A stretch of 64,000 bases of DNA from Hyaloscypha bicolor E. Its lineage: Eukaryota > Ascomycota > Leotiomycetes > Helotiales > Hyaloscyphaceae. Below the pieces are notes generated by a model. That model saw nothing but the letters and a program-made list of their open reading frames with translations, was not told the origin of the DNA and did not search any database. The stretch lies in contig NW_020194554.1 in NCBI RefSeq assembly GCF_002865645.1, positions 1,178,001 to 1,242,000 of the forward strand. Reading direction: 5' to 3'. Shown here piece after piece: positions 1-11,277 of the stretch. How positions within the stretch are numbered: the first letter of the stretch is position 1; every line of letters starts with the position of its first letter. The translations under genes were made by a program, and so were the position numbers.

Positions 1-311
1 CACCTCGTCAGCACAAACCGCTGGCAGCGGTGCTCGAACGCAATGCCGAGCCATTTCTCGGCGTTCATGATCCGCACAGCGTTTTTCCTTGCGGTTTCCT
101 CGATCGCGGATTTTCGTTCGGGGGTGCTGGAGATGTATTTTGCGCTTGCGGCGCGGAGGAGTTGGTAGGGCCAGTAGGTAAATGCCCAGTACAGTATCTC
201 AAGGACAAAAGGAAATTTAAGGAAGAAACGGGATATCAGGCCGGTTCGGAAACGAGAGGTATCGGGATAGGATGCCCAGTATTCGATGCGGGAAGTCCTT
301 TGTCTGGGCAT
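1..311 (-). CDS. PAP2-superfamily integral membrane protein (N-terminal part, runs off window)
   Basis: The minus strand is open from a Met codon at 309-311 to the window edge, giving about 103 residues that begin MPRQRTSRIEYW. After about 25 polar residues comes a hydrophobic, Trp/Tyr-rich stretch (ILYWAFTYWPYQLLRA) and then an acidic-basic helix ending AEKWLGIAFEHRCQRF. This is the usual start of fungal PAP2_3 proteins (Aur1/Ipt1-like phosphatase or transferase fold), in which a first membrane helix precedes a conserved 'A..(I/L)..E..LGI..E...Q' block. The catalytic PAP2 motifs would lie upstream of base 1 and are not visible. The frame has a stop at about 376, so the gene either starts at 311 or has a further 5' exon. 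Family assignment rests on pattern only, and the substrate cannot be inferred. Confidence 0.5.
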   Translation of the reverse strand, partial: MPRQRTSRIEYWASYPDTSRFRTGLISRFFLKFPFVLEILYWAFTYWPYQLLRAASAKYISSTPERKSAIEETARKNAVRIMNAEKWLGIAFEHRCQRFVLTR

Positions 312-1460
312 GCCGGTTCGAGGGAGGAGAGGAGTTGTTGCGAGCCCGGGGTTGGAACTTCCTACCTTGCTGGCAGGTTAGCTTTGAGATTGTATGGGGA
401 GAACTGCGTACACTCCACGATCTTAATTCTCGCGTCTGTGTTCTGTTGATGAGCGCCGTAGCCGTGAAGATCAAGAAGATGGCTGCGTTCTCAAAAGTCA
501 GTTGATATCCAGAGTTTCCGTGGGCAGTGACGTACCCAAAGGCTCAATCACATCCTTAATTCCTCCAATCCCCATCCTCAACTTGACCGAAGGTCTTCAT
601 CAAGCCTCGGAGACTTGTTTCCTACGAACGGAGACAAATATTTGATCTGAGATTCAGCCACCTGAAGTACGTCTACAACAGTACGCCATGTTTCCGCGCC
701 TATGTCCCGCCGGTTGTCCTTCCGCAAGAACCCCCAAAGCAAATTATGGGAATGATGTAAATGTGAGAGAACACGATTGGTACGGAAAGGTCCACCCACT
801 AAGCCCCATACCTTAAAGATTGGTGAGGCTGAAGCCGTTACTGGTTCCCAGCGGTCGCTAAACCGTGGCAGTCGTAAGATGCCCCCACTGATTTGCTCTT
901 GGCACAGTTGAATGAGCCGGACCATCCGAACGGGTAGTAAGTCACGCGACCGTACCTAGAAACCAAGGTAACATTGTTTGGTGGGGCTGAGCTTTGATTC
1001 GTCAGTCTCCGCCGAATATGGAGTCGGGGGATCAGGGAAAAGGGGTTCGCTTAATGGCTTGGGTTTGTCTGCAACTGAGAGGAGGCACCGGTACTCAACA
1101 AAGGTTGGGGATCGATAGAGATGATAATATGATCCATGTGAAAGGTATCGATGCCGAATCCAAGGGCATCTTTCGAATCAATTAAATATGTTATCGAAAT
1201 TCAGGATGATTTTGGAGCAGAAAAATCCTTACCTTAATAATTTTGATTCCAACAGGAAGATTGAAATGCTCCGGAAGTTTGAGACCATGAAAATGACGAA
1301 CAACCCCCGCCCCTGGACGTTCAGCATTCTAATGTGAATTTAGAAGTAGAGGTCGTGCAGCACTCACCAGAGAAGAAGGAACTCTTCAAAAATGGGGGAG
1401 AGTGAGCAAGGCATGGCATGAAGAGCAAGAAGTCATATATGCTCATTGTATAGGCACACT
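312..1460. other. No supported gene; possible decayed coding sequence
   Basis: Minus-strand reading frames are open in pieces here, including 115 codons at 578-925, with protein-like composition but no family I recognise. No splice chain joins them. They may be relics of a gene next to the peroxiredoxin pseudogene, or chance. Confidence 0.2.
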
Positions 1461-2075
1461 CTAGATCTTTGTATACCTCAGGTACGACGTGACCTTTCTG
1501 ACCTCTCCAAGCCTTTTCTTCGTATCCTCAGTACTCACTGTTGGTGGTACAATGACATCGTCACCAACTTGCCAATTGATGGGCGTCGTAACGCCCCTCT
1601 TATCCGCGGTTTGCAACGAATCAATAACTCTCAAAACATCAAGCGTATTTCTCCCACAATTAGCAGGATACATCATTGTCAGACGAATCTTCTTTGCTGG
1701 ATCAATGATAAAAACAGAGCGGATGGTGAAGGCAATGCCTTTCTGATCGATGTTCTCCAAATCTTGCGCATCTAACATATCGTATAGGAACGTAATTTAC
1801 CGATCTGCGTCTGCGATAATTGGAAATTGAAGATTCGTATCGGAGATGTCGTTGATGTCTTCAATCCATTTTTCGTGTGATCCAAGGTCATTGGCACGCT
1901 GTGGTCTGGTCAGCAATGTCTCAACACCATCGAAATTGCTTTCGACGCACCAAACCTATCATCTTCACACCTCTCTTTTCAAACTCATCTTTCAATTTGG
2001 CAAATGCACCCAATTCCGTGGTACAAACTGGGGTGATGTCCGCTGGGAGTTGGATGGCAACAATCCCCGGCTCGG
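1461..2075 (-). pseudogene. 1-Cys peroxiredoxin (Prx1/Prx6 type) pseudogene
   Basis: Read on the minus strand, this matches the body of a 1-Cys peroxiredoxin, the thiol peroxidase of mitochondria and cytosol. The peroxidatic-Cys motif TPVCTTELG is at about 2008-2035. It is followed by the EFEKRGVKMIGL helix, an apparent 50-nt intron (GTGCGT...CACAG, 1891-1940 region), then ANDLGSHEKWIEDIND and the C-terminal block with RSVFIIDP, RVIDSLQTAD and NWQVGDDVIVPP ending at 1461. It is broken. The N-terminal 30 or so residues before the active site are missing. The Lys expected after 'FPIIADADR' is a TAA stop (about 1800), in frame with the good match on either side. The segment before TPVC is also diverged. 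Intron retention argues against a retrocopy. A sequencing error could explain the single stop but not the missing 5' end. Confidence 0.75.
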
Positions 2076-2082
2076 AAGCTTT

Positions 2083-2476
2083 ATGCTATGACTTGAATGA
2101 TAGCCATGACTGTAGCGTGTGTGATACAGAACTGGGTTGTTGCGGTGGGACCTACTATCAGATATCAACTTCGGTCACCGTTTGCAAGGATGGTTGCGTG
2201 GCAATTAATGGTGCGGGTTGTCGGGCTGGCACATGTGCTTATGGGAATCCTCAGTCAACAACCGCCATTGCCTCCGAGACGGCTGCTTTGAGCAGCACTG
2301 GTACCAAAGCTACTAGTAGCTGGGCTCCTTCAACCGGAAACCCTTCATGTTCTGCTTTTGATGATGGGGGCTTGAGTCGTTCTGATAAGATTGCGCTAGG
2401 CTGTGGAATCGGCGTTGGATTTCCTGCGACGCTCGTGATTCTTTTCATGTGCGTTAAACACCTTCGCAGCCGCTGA
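2083..2476 (+). pseudogene. Remnant of a cysteine-rich single-pass membrane protein (C-terminal part)
   Basis: Plus-strand frame encoding a Cys-rich block with paired cysteines (CSVC, CC, CKDGC, GC, GTC) and then a Ser/Thr-rich linker. A hydrophobic segment follows (IALGCGIGVGFPATLVILFMCV), then a short basic tail (KHLRSR) and a stop. This is the normal C-terminal design of fungal cell-surface proteins. There is no signal peptide or start: upstream, the same frame runs antisense through the peroxiredoxin relic, which is not plausible coding sequence. I therefore call it a truncated remnant whose 5' half was replaced. It could instead be the last exon of a gene whose upstream exons I cannot find. 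Confidence 0.4.
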
Positions 2477-3013
2477 GACCGACCAACACAAATATCAGGT
2501 TCTTTCTCATTTTCGTAGCGTGATGTTGCAATGGCACTGGGCTTTGCGGAGGCACCACCGAACAACTTCTCTTCTTAAACCAGAAAACCTTTTGGCGGAT
2601 AATGGAAACAATATTGGCCGGCGTAATTCAACATTATCACGACATTGGGAATAGACAGGTGTAACGTGCACCTTCTTTGTCGCAAACTAGACCGTACCTA
2701 AATGGCTATTATTTGGCACTGAGGAAGTTCTCAGGAAAGGGGTAAATAGGGGCTAATTTTTCGCTAGCCGAACCCAAGAAATGATGATGGCCTCGCGTGT
2801 AGTAATGGAATGCGAGTATTTTACGAGAGCTTATAGGGCATGTGGCGTTGATTGGTGACATTTAAAATGGGGCATATCCACTTGCTATCACTTGTCCCAG
2901 ACCGAAGCTGGGCATCCAGGTCACATCACTTTCTCCCTTGTTTTCCTTCAGACAGCCGGCGCCAAACGCTCTATACCGACAGAGCTCAATTCACATCTCC
3001 CCCAGACAGAGTT
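2477..3013. other. Intergenic, nothing recognised
   Basis: Between the membrane-protein remnant and the stop of the NCS1 permease. Only short open frames and no motif I can support; the right part is probably 3' UTR of the permease. Confidence 0.5.
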
Positions 3014-5326
3014 CTAATGAGCGCCGTCTGCCACGATATACCCTGTCTTCTGGCCCTTCTCCTGGACTTGCAAAGGCTCTATATGCTCGACCCCCTCCAA
3101 GCTGGCGTTCGATTGGTCGAGTTGCACGACACTAAGCTTTTGAGCTTCCTTTGCAGTAAATGCAGCATAATAATCCACGTCATCGTATGCCCCCATGCCC
3201 CCAACTGGGAATATTCGCATCGTGATATAGAAGAGCAGAGCGCTTGTGAAGAAGCCTGTATGCAGTGTAAGTCTCGCAAATTTGCAAAATTCAAGGGAGC
3301 GAGCACGTGGCTTACCAAAGAAGAATGCCATGTAGTAGAGCTGGTATAATGGTCTTGGTGCATCGGTCGTCCCCCTCACAGTGACGATCAAACCCCCTAC
3401 AGTCGGAACCCAGCCGGCAAGCCATGCAGGAAGAACACGCGGGTTGAAGCCATGCCAATACCAGTAGGACGTGTCGTGCGTACGGTATAAATTACTTAGC
3501 TGGATCTTTCTCCTGGGGAGGATAAAGAAATCGCAACACATGGCACCGATGAGTGGCGCGAGGAAGACTGAGAAGGAGCTGAGGACAGTGATAAATGTCG
3601 CTGCTCTGTTGATGAGCTGCCATGGTTGGACGACCTGGGTGAAAGTCTCGTTAGTGGACGGCAAAGGTAAAGGTCGTGTCAAATCTCACCCAGCATGCTA
3701 TGAATGTAATGACGGCTCCCTAAGATTGGTGTGTGAGCGTACTGTCGTTAGTGATTATAGATATTGCATACCCTTCTAATGTCAATATACCGGGGGAAGA
3801 GCCCCGCGAGATCAATACCGCCAGCCACGGCATTACCCTCCGCAAAATTAGCCTGAATAATGGCTTCCTAGAGAGTGCACCAAGACTTACGCAGATCTTT
3901 TCAAACATAGCTGTCAAAGCAAACCCCGCCGAGAGAAAGAACACACCGACTCTGGCCTTGGAGGATCCTTTGCCAGAATCCATCATGACCATGAGTAGAT
4001 CAGGAGCTAGAACACGAAATCAGAAAATCTGATCTAGGGTAGTGTTGACAACAAGTAAAACTTACGATTCCAGTAAATCTCCCCATAGATCTTCTGGCAG
4101 GCACTCGTCGTCACGAGCCCCACGAAGCTGACCTACATCATATCAGCCTCGACGTCTTCGTGTCTTCGCGAAATGCATCCTGGTTAGTTTAACTTACAAA
4201 AGTGCCAACTGCCCAAACAGATGCGATGGAACCCGTGACATAATGCTTTGGTGACTTTGCATATCTAGAAAAATCCGAGCCATTGGTGATGCCAGCTTCG
4301 CCCCGGTCAGTTGAGCTCCTCATGGTATAGGGGTTCTGGCTTGCCTGCAATTCCCCCAATCATCTGATTGATTCCCGACATCATGAGCCATGAGACGTTC
4401 CATCTACTCTCCGAGGGGATCTTTTGTCCTTCCGAGAAGACTGGGCCGACACCTTTGGCCACCGCTAGAGACCAAATCACTGCAGTTGTTAGAGTAATCG
4501 CTGGAGAGGGGATATATCGAACTTATTCATGCACATCATTCCCACTCCGCAATAAATGGAAACCACCTGGAAAGGAAGTTTGAATTTCTCGGGCCGGATG
4601 AACAGAAATGGAAGAGAAACTGTCCAGAAGACGATGAATCCAACGAACTGGTAGGTGGTTGTGATTGTTGACATACTCGAAGGCAGCGTGTTCTCAATCG
4701 TGGCGAAGGATGGCCAAATGGCCGTGACGCAAACCCTAGGCGTTCAAAATCAGCTCTTGACTGCGTTTTGCGTAGCAGATTTTCTCACGCAATTAATCTA
4801 CCTCCGTTCCAACCTAAGATGGTCAGCGTGCTCACAGACATTTGGCTGAAGACTTACACTGAACAGCAGTCCAGATGAAATTCAGCAGGATACGTTGAAG
4901 CAGGGGGAAGTAACTCCCACGCATTCCCCATGTAAATCGATTCTGGATTGTAAACCCGATATGCCATGTCAAGCCACACCAGGCCACTGCAGTCGAAAAC
5001 AGAGCGATAAGAGCTCTTGAAATGATAATCACTGCCATGGACTGTCCTACCGAAAGTCCCACGGCTTTTGCAAGTCAGTGATTGTACCCTTCTTCTGCAG
5101 AACCAACTTCAAACTTACTCAGGTAAGTATTTGGAGTCTGCCAATTGCTGACATTGAGTGATGAAATAGCCCAGTATCCAAAATAGTGAAATGCGCCCCA
5201 TGTTCGCCTTGCCGGTGGTAGAGGGATCAGATCTCTGTTGCTCCAAGAGTCGGTCTGCTCATGCTGAGATTCATCGCCCTTCAATCCCAATTTCTGCTTC
5301 ACGGCCCGCAGGCGAGCCGAAGCCAT
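3014..5326 (-). CDS. NCS1-family nucleobase/allantoin permease (Fur type)
   Basis: A proton-coupled plasma-membrane carrier for uracil, allantoin, uridine or a related compound. The start is taken at 5326 (MASARLRAVKQKLGL); an upstream in-frame Met at 5365 is possible. Exons run minus-wise 5326-5119, 5064-4858, 4813-4789 (only 25 nt), 4734-4533, 4479-4345, from 4296 on, and so forth to the stop at 3014. Family landmarks in order are 'SNWQTP', 'GLSVGQSMAV', 'RFTWGMRGSYFP', 'AIWPSFATIENTLP', 'KGVGPVF', 'NGSDFSRYA', 'FAEGNAVAGG' with the 'FPRYIDIRR' helix, 'PWQLINRAATF' and a tail after about 12 membrane helices. Two junctions only work with GC-AG introns (4480-4532 and 4297-4344). The substrate cannot be read from the sequence. 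The last 40 residues are hydrophilic, as expected for a cytosolic tail subject to endocytic control. Confidence 0.85.
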
Positions 5327-6968
5327 GTTTAGCAGTGTGAACCTCAGAGGGTTGAGTCTACTCAAGTGATCAATAGCTGGTCTTGACCTAAAGCGATTCT
5401 AGAGAGGCCCAACAAGGGTTGGCCAAAACAAACTCTGACGATGCCGTATATATCTACTATTTGGTCTGCATGCAAGATCAAGAGTGGGAGCAACAGCAGA
5501 TAGGTTATCTTGCTTCCTCTGTCAAGGAGCTCCGTCAACAGCTAGTGGTGCAACCATCACCTGAGAAAGCTATGCCAAATCGTCTGTTGCATCGCTGATG
5601 GGGTTGATTGGTCAAGATCAAGATCGGCAAATGGGAGTACAGCATCATGTGGGGACCCGAGATAAAGCTCTATGTCCCGAAGGTGCTCTTTGAGTTCACA
5701 GTTCATAATCATCAATCCAGTTTGAAGATAGGGTAACTGATAGGCAAATGTTGGCCGTGGCCAAGTATGGATCCTCTTGGGTGGCCGCTCAAAGGTGGGA
5801 TAAAACTTCACTGAGCTGTGATGGCCCCTATAAGAGGAATAAAACAAGATTGGGAGAAAACGAGAAGTAGAGAATGGCAGCTTTTTGGATGCCTGGTGTT
5901 ATCTCGTCCGGGAAAGAGCGACATAGAACCCCTGTTTTGGGAAATGTCGAAGTTGCATGCTCGAAAATCAACAAAAGCTCATCGCCAAGTAGTGCAAGAT
6001 GACAACAGTTCAGGTGCTTCTGATAATTCTTTCTGGAACATCGAGCTTGAAGGATTTGACAACTCCACACCAGCCACAAAGCCAGAGGGTTTCGCCCATC
6101 CCCAATATCACCAACGAAGAGCAAAATGTTCGGAGTGTATCGAACGAGCGAGCGGGCGAATGAAATATAATGTTTGGTTAGACGCATTCGTCGGACCTAC
6201 AATTGTCAAACTATAGTTATTGGGAAGTACCATGTCTGCACGACTTGAGACCGTTTGAACTGTTGAATGGTGCCGAGGTTAAGCAAGGAAATTGGAACGA
6301 GCAGGACTCGCGAATAAATCATATTCCAAGCATGGTCTTCCTTGTTCCTTTGATCTGCATCTGTGACGCCTCAGTTTTGGAGAAAAGGGGTTGAAGTGGG
6401 GAAGAAGGACTTGGTTAGCGTCATCGCTTGCAAATCAGGACTTCCCTCCCACCGCTCCCCTCCACGACCCACGACGCTGAACTTCTCACTCTTCACAACA
6501 GAGGATATTCAAGAACTTTGCGGGGCTATGGATAGCCACAACCCAAACGCCACCTGCCCTACGTGATGCTGGTGTTCAAGAAACATTCGCCCCAAGGTAT
6601 CATTAATTTCGAGAGCTGACAGAGCCTGACTCCGCTAAGGGGTTTCAGAAGACCAAAACCTCGCCCTAGGACGAAGTTTCATCTGATAATACGAAGTGCC
6701 GCGAGGATCACCCCGCGGCCATCAGATATGTCGCCTACTTCATTTCGCGTCCGAAGCTAAAAGAGCTCTTCAATGTTGAGATGGCAGGTGAAGATGCTTT
6801 CTCAAAACCAAGTCTTGCCCTCTTCCCTCACACACCTCGTCGTCTTTTCTCAAGTTGTCAATTCTAATTTAGCAGACTGATCTGCCCTTCCATTCTTTAT
6901 GTTCTGACCTATCCTCGCTGCAATATTTAAATTCAAGTTACACGCTCATTCGCGCCCTTCTCGACGTC
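5327..6968. other. Long intergenic region with an undecided ORF
   Basis: This is 1.6 kb between divergent genes. A plus-strand frame at 5818-6216 (132 codons, hydrophilic, with a CSEC pair) overlaps a minus-strand frame of similar length, and neither has recognisable domains or a convincing splice chain. The right end holds the promoter of the secreted-protein gene, with an AT-rich TATTTAAA-like element about 45 bp before its ATG. Confidence 0.3.
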
Positions 6969-7619
6969 ATGAAAGGCTTCACTCATATTCTTGTTGTTTC
7001 CTTTGTAGCCTTCAGATCAGTTTTCGCGATCCCAGCCAAAGGCAACAAAGCTGCAAATGCTGCAGCCAGCGCCGTTGCGGGCATCACTCGAGGTGCATCG
7101 ACTATTGTTATGAAAGAGGTTGGTGGTGTACCGGGAAACGAATGCCTCACATTTCGGAACAATGGTAAGTCTTCGGTACATTTCCCCTTACGGGGATCTT
7201 AGTCCTTCGTTGAAAACGCCGCAACTTTCGGCATCACCACGAAACGAGCCCTGGGCTGACAATTGCTTGTAGGTGAGATTGTTGATGCAGCATGCGTAAA
7301 CACCTCCGCAGATCGTCAAGTCACCCCCTCAACCAGTGCTTCGGGTGCCGATGTCCTCCTGGTACAGCGTAGCTTCGACGCTGGATTTCGGCCCGATCTC
7401 GTTGGGAAGCAGGCGTGCGTGGGATTCAATGGAACCGATTTTAAGGCAGTGGATTGTAATGCCTCTGGTACTCAATTTGTGAGCCTCGTTGGTGGGCAAC
7501 TCAAGTCTGGAACAGCATGCCAAAGTGGACATGATTCAGCTGCACAATTGACGGTGGACTCGAGTGGGAGCAAGTGCGTTGGAGTCACGATTACCACAGT
7601 GACGCCGGCAGCTCCATGA
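6969..7619 (+). CDS. Small secreted protein, unknown function
   Basis: Two exons, 6969-7164 and 7273-7619, joined across a 108-nt intron (GTAAGT ... TTGTAG), give 180 aa. Residues 1-20 are a signal peptide (MKGFTHILVVSFVAFRSVFA, then IPAKG). An Ala/Gly-rich spacer follows. The mature domain contains five cysteines, in ECLTF, AACVN, ACVGF, VDCN and TACQ contexts, with a sixth in KCVG near the end, which fits paired disulphides. It is Ser/Thr/Gly/Val-rich and ends TVTPAAP. I do not recognise the domain. The design (secreted, small, cysteine-paired, single short intron) is that of fungal apoplastic proteins and effector candidates, but the sequence shows no more than that. It stands alone, with no co-oriented partner. 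Confidence 0.8.
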
Positions 7620-8247
7620 ATACGATTTCTTGATCATCTCACTGCTGAACTGAGGAGCTACGCCGATGCGAGACATGTGCTCAGTATAGTGTCGTCAATT
7701 AATCATCCAGATATCCTTGGCATATTGGACGATTTGGTCTTCATGAGTCCCTTAACTAGAGTCTTGAGCCTATGTGATATATTTGAGTCCTTTCACGATT
7801 ACTCTGATTATAATGTACCGCCAAACGTTCATCAAACGTTCGAATATATGTATTTTCAGTTGCAGTTTGAGAGGAGCCGGAAACTCCGTTTCGGTTCTGT
7901 ATCCGTGTTTGAGGTCGACTTAAGATCACGCTTTAATCTCAGCTAGATTGAAACGGACCCCTTGGAATACAACTGGCCCGAATCAAAACTTCACTCTTGT
8001 GAAAATTCCAACACCTCAAATATTCTTCATCGGCGGTAAATCATTTGCAGGCCTCTATCGCCACTCCCAAGTGTCAAACACGAGACCGTCTCCACACAGA
8101 AATACTGAAAGGCTGCAACTTCTGATCGTCCCCGACCGTCTAATACACAACCGCAGCTCCCTCGTTATCTGACACATTCCACAATGTCATTTTATTGATT
8201 CCTTCTGCATATCTCTGGATAGCTCATCCCCGTCCGTCGGACTTCGG
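7620..8247. other. Intergenic, nothing recognised
   Basis: Short frames only. A direct repeat of AAACGTTC occurs at about 7825-7845. No gene call can be supported. Confidence 0.5.
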
Positions 8248-8625
8248 ATGTCAATTCACTCGACATTATTTTACGAGAGTGGACCCACCAACGCCCAGCT
8301 CAAGAGGCAACTCGACAATGAAGTTGCGAGACACACCGATCTAATTAAGAAGTACAGCATCGCGACCGAAAGGCTGTGGGCGCTAGAAAGGGCGGTCGTC
8401 AAAACTAACAGTGGGCACGATACTGGGCCAGAAGGAGATTGGAGTCACTGGAGAAGAGAATGGGAGGTAGGGCAGGGCATTTTGAAGCGGGTGAAAAGGA
8501 GCTTGGAGGAAAGCGAATTAGGGTCTGATGCATGCCAACAACGGTGTGCTCACTTAATTACTACCTTTAATACACCGACACGTCAAACTCTCTGTATTGT
8601 TTGTTCCAATGGCCGGTATCATTAA
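8248..8625 (+). CDS. Hypothetical coiled-coil protein (uncertain)
   Basis: A 125-codon frame starting MSIHSTLFYESG. Residues 12-90 are charged and heptad-like (AQLKRQLDNEVARH, then RLWALERAVV and WRREWEVGQGILKRVKRSLEE), which predicts a short coiled coil. The last 35 codons lose this character, so a splice site near 8540 may end the real coding part. No homologue is recognised. It lies 340 bp before the MCCA start in the same orientation. It could equally be a decayed fragment or a chance frame. Confidence 0.35.
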   Translation: MSIHSTLFYESGPTNAQLKRQLDNEVARHTDLIKKYSIATERLWALERAVVKTNSGHDTGPEGDWSHWRREWEVGQGILKRVKRSLEESELGSDACQQRCAHLITTFNTPTRQTLCIVCSNGRYH

Positions 8626-8966
8626 GCAAACAACCACCTGCAAAAGATGAAGTTGCTCGGGCTTTGGAAGTCTTCCTGGGTTTCTTTTTCTCATCCCCTC
8701 TGCAGTATCAAGGCTTGATGGTCACTCTAGAAATTTATGCCAACTTATGATAGAGTTACCTGTAAGTATAAATTCTGGGGATGATTACCCCCCTTTCCGG
8801 GGCTCGGCTTTACCCCACGTTCTGGGGAGAGCTTGGCGAGTTCGGCTTGCAACGGCTTTTCTTGCATTGTTTCTGAAGAATGAACTCAACAACCTCCATC
8901 TAAAGAATGGAGGAGCCTTTCAATTGATGAGACAGCTCTTCTGGACTGCATAATATCTCACTCCCA

Positions 8967-11277
8967 ATGATTCCGGCATCAAGATCTCGGGCGTTTGCCC
9001 GCGCAATCCTCTCCTCCCACGGCAGCCGCCATCTCTCCTCGACCTCGAGCACACCCATAACCTCCGTCCTCATAGCCAACCGTGGTGAAATCGCCCTTCG
9101 AGTTGGACGCACTGCTTCTGAGTTAGGCGTACGTTGCACGACAATATACACGGATCCGGATGCACACTCCCAGCATGCCCTATCGAGCCCCTTCGCGGTA
9201 AACCTCGGCGCTGCCAATGCATACCTCGATGGGGAGCGGATTATATCTGTAGCGAAGGAGCAGGGCTGTGAGGCTTTACATCCGGGATACGGCTTCTTGA
9301 GCGAGAATTCCGCATTTGCGAAGAGGTGTGTGGAGGAGGGATTAGTGTTCATTGGCCCACCGTGGAAGGCCATCGAAGCAATGGGGAACAAGTCGCGGAG
9401 TAAGGATATTATGATCAAGGCAGGTGTGCCTTGTATACCTGGATACCATGGAACAAATCAAGAACCCGAATACCTATTGGAGGAAGCTAGGAAGATTGGA
9501 TTTCCAGTCATGGTCAAGGCTGTCAAGGGAGGTGGTGGGAAGGGTATGCGGATTGCTTTTAATGAGCAGGAATTCCTGGACAAGTTGGAGAGTGCTAAGA
9601 GTGAGGGGCGGAACTCTTTTGGGGACGATGTTATGCTGGTCGAGAAGTACATTGGTACACCTAGACATATCGAGGTTCAGATATTCGCAGATAAGTACGG
9701 AAATGCTGTTGCATTAGGAGAGCGAGATTGTAGTCTTCAAAGGAGGCACCAAAAAATCCTGGAAGAGGCTCCAGCACCAAATCTGGCAGAAGATATCAGA
9801 CAAGACCTTTGGGAGAAGGCAAGAGCAGCCGCATTAGCTGTGGGTTACGAAGGTGCCGGAACTGTGGAATGTGAGATTCCCACGCCAAGAACCATTGAAT
9901 ATCGCTGACAGGCCATCTAGTCATCTTTGACAATGATACCAATGAGTTCTTTTTTATGGAAATGAACACGAGACTCCAGGTTGAGCACCCGGTCACTGAA
10001 GCAATCACTGGAGAAGACCTCGTTTCATGGCAATTTAAGGTTGCTGCTGGCGAACCCTTACCCCTTGACCAAGAGACAATTGCTCAACGGATATCAGAGC
10101 GTGGATGGGCTATTGAGGCTCGTATCTATGCCGAAAATCCCAGCCAGAATTTCATGCCCGATTCTGGCAAGCTCATCCACCTTCGCACACCTCAGATATC
10201 TCAGAGTGTTCGGATTGATGCTGGCTTTATTGAGGGCGATACTGTCTCGTCAAACTATGATGGCATGATCGCAAAGCTCATTGTCAGTGGGCCAACAAGA
10301 GAAGTGGCTATAGGAAAACTGCATGCTGCATTGCAGGACTATAAAGTCGTTGGTCTAAGCACCAATATCGAGTTCTTGAAGAAGATTTGCAAGAGCCCTG
10401 CCTTCATCAGAGGCGAGGTCGAAACTGGATACATCCAAAAGCACAATGGCGAACTCTTTGCCCCGGAATCTGTGGAGCCAGAGACTTTTGCTCAGGCTGC
10501 TTTGGGTCTTCTAGCCAAAGAACTGTCTGGATCGGGAGTCCCTGCTTCCCAGGGCCCACACGGACAAAGTATCGGATTTGCCCCAAGCAGTCAACGCCAA
10601 TTTACCTTCCTTACTTCGACAGGCTCAGATGCGGAGCTGGTACAGGTGTCTATCAACCAATCGGGTAGAAACTTGTTCGATGTCATCGTGAATGGCCAGG
10701 GACTTGACATGACCTACACAAACGTGATTTGCGAGCCACTCGCTCCTTCTATTTCGACTTTCTTTCCCCATACCCGAATAGAGAGCACAATTATAGCGGA
10801 TGGTGATAAGATCACCCTCTTCCAACGTGGTAAGCAGACACAACTGACGTTGGCAACGCCGAGCTGGTATGAAAAAGCCCTCGGGTTGAAGGATGTTGCG
10901 AACAGCATTTTGGCGCCGATGCCTTGCAAGGTTCTGAGGAATGAGGTGAAAGAGGGTGATGCAGTGGAGAAAGACCAAGCTCTAGTTGTGTAAGCCTTGC
11001 TGTTTTTCGTGGCCGTGGATTAATTCTAATCTTGTTTGGACAGCATTGAAAGCATGAAGATGGAGACGGTCATCCGATCGCCTCAGAAAGGCGTTATTGC
11101 CAGACTAGTTCACAAGGAAGGAGTAAGCATGTCCAAATGTCAAGATCCATTCGTTTCAGCTAACAAATTCCAGGATATTTGCAAGGCTGGGACTGTCTTG
11201 GTGCTATTTGAAGAAGTAAGTAGATGAGGCTGTTGCTTCAATAGCGGCGAACTGACGGAAAACAGCAACCAGAGTAA
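8967..11277 (+). CDS. mccA: Methylcrotonoyl-CoA carboxylase alpha subunit (biotin carboxylase and carrier), mitochondrial
   Basis: Carries out the ATP-dependent carboxylation of biotin and presents it to the beta subunit, which converts 3-methylcrotonyl-CoA to 3-methylglutaconyl-CoA in leucine breakdown. Exons are 8967-9870, 9921-10989, 11044-11122, 11174-11215 and 11266-11277, totalling 701 aa, the usual family length. Residues 1-25 are an Arg/Ser-rich mitochondrial presequence. The biotin carboxylase N-domain starts at 'SVLIANRGEIA'. The ATP-grasp glycine loop is 'KGGGGKGMR', and 'MNTRLQVEHPVTE' is the catalytic strand. The biotin attachment site is ESMKM with Lys at about residue 663, just after the second intron. 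Introns are 50-54 nt with GT-AG ends; the last exon codes only QPE and stop. The gene is convergent with NAXE. The partner subunit MCCB and the preceding enzyme IVD are about 25 kb downstream. Confidence 0.97.

Noticed and set aside
578..925. 115-codon minus frame
   Set aside because: Protein-like but no recognisable domain and no splice partner; kept only as a possible relic.
1784..1812. Possible 29-nt intron (GTAAAT...TTAG) removing the stop in the peroxiredoxin
   Set aside because: Too short for a fungal intron, and it would delete the conserved LYDML segment that matches the family in frame.
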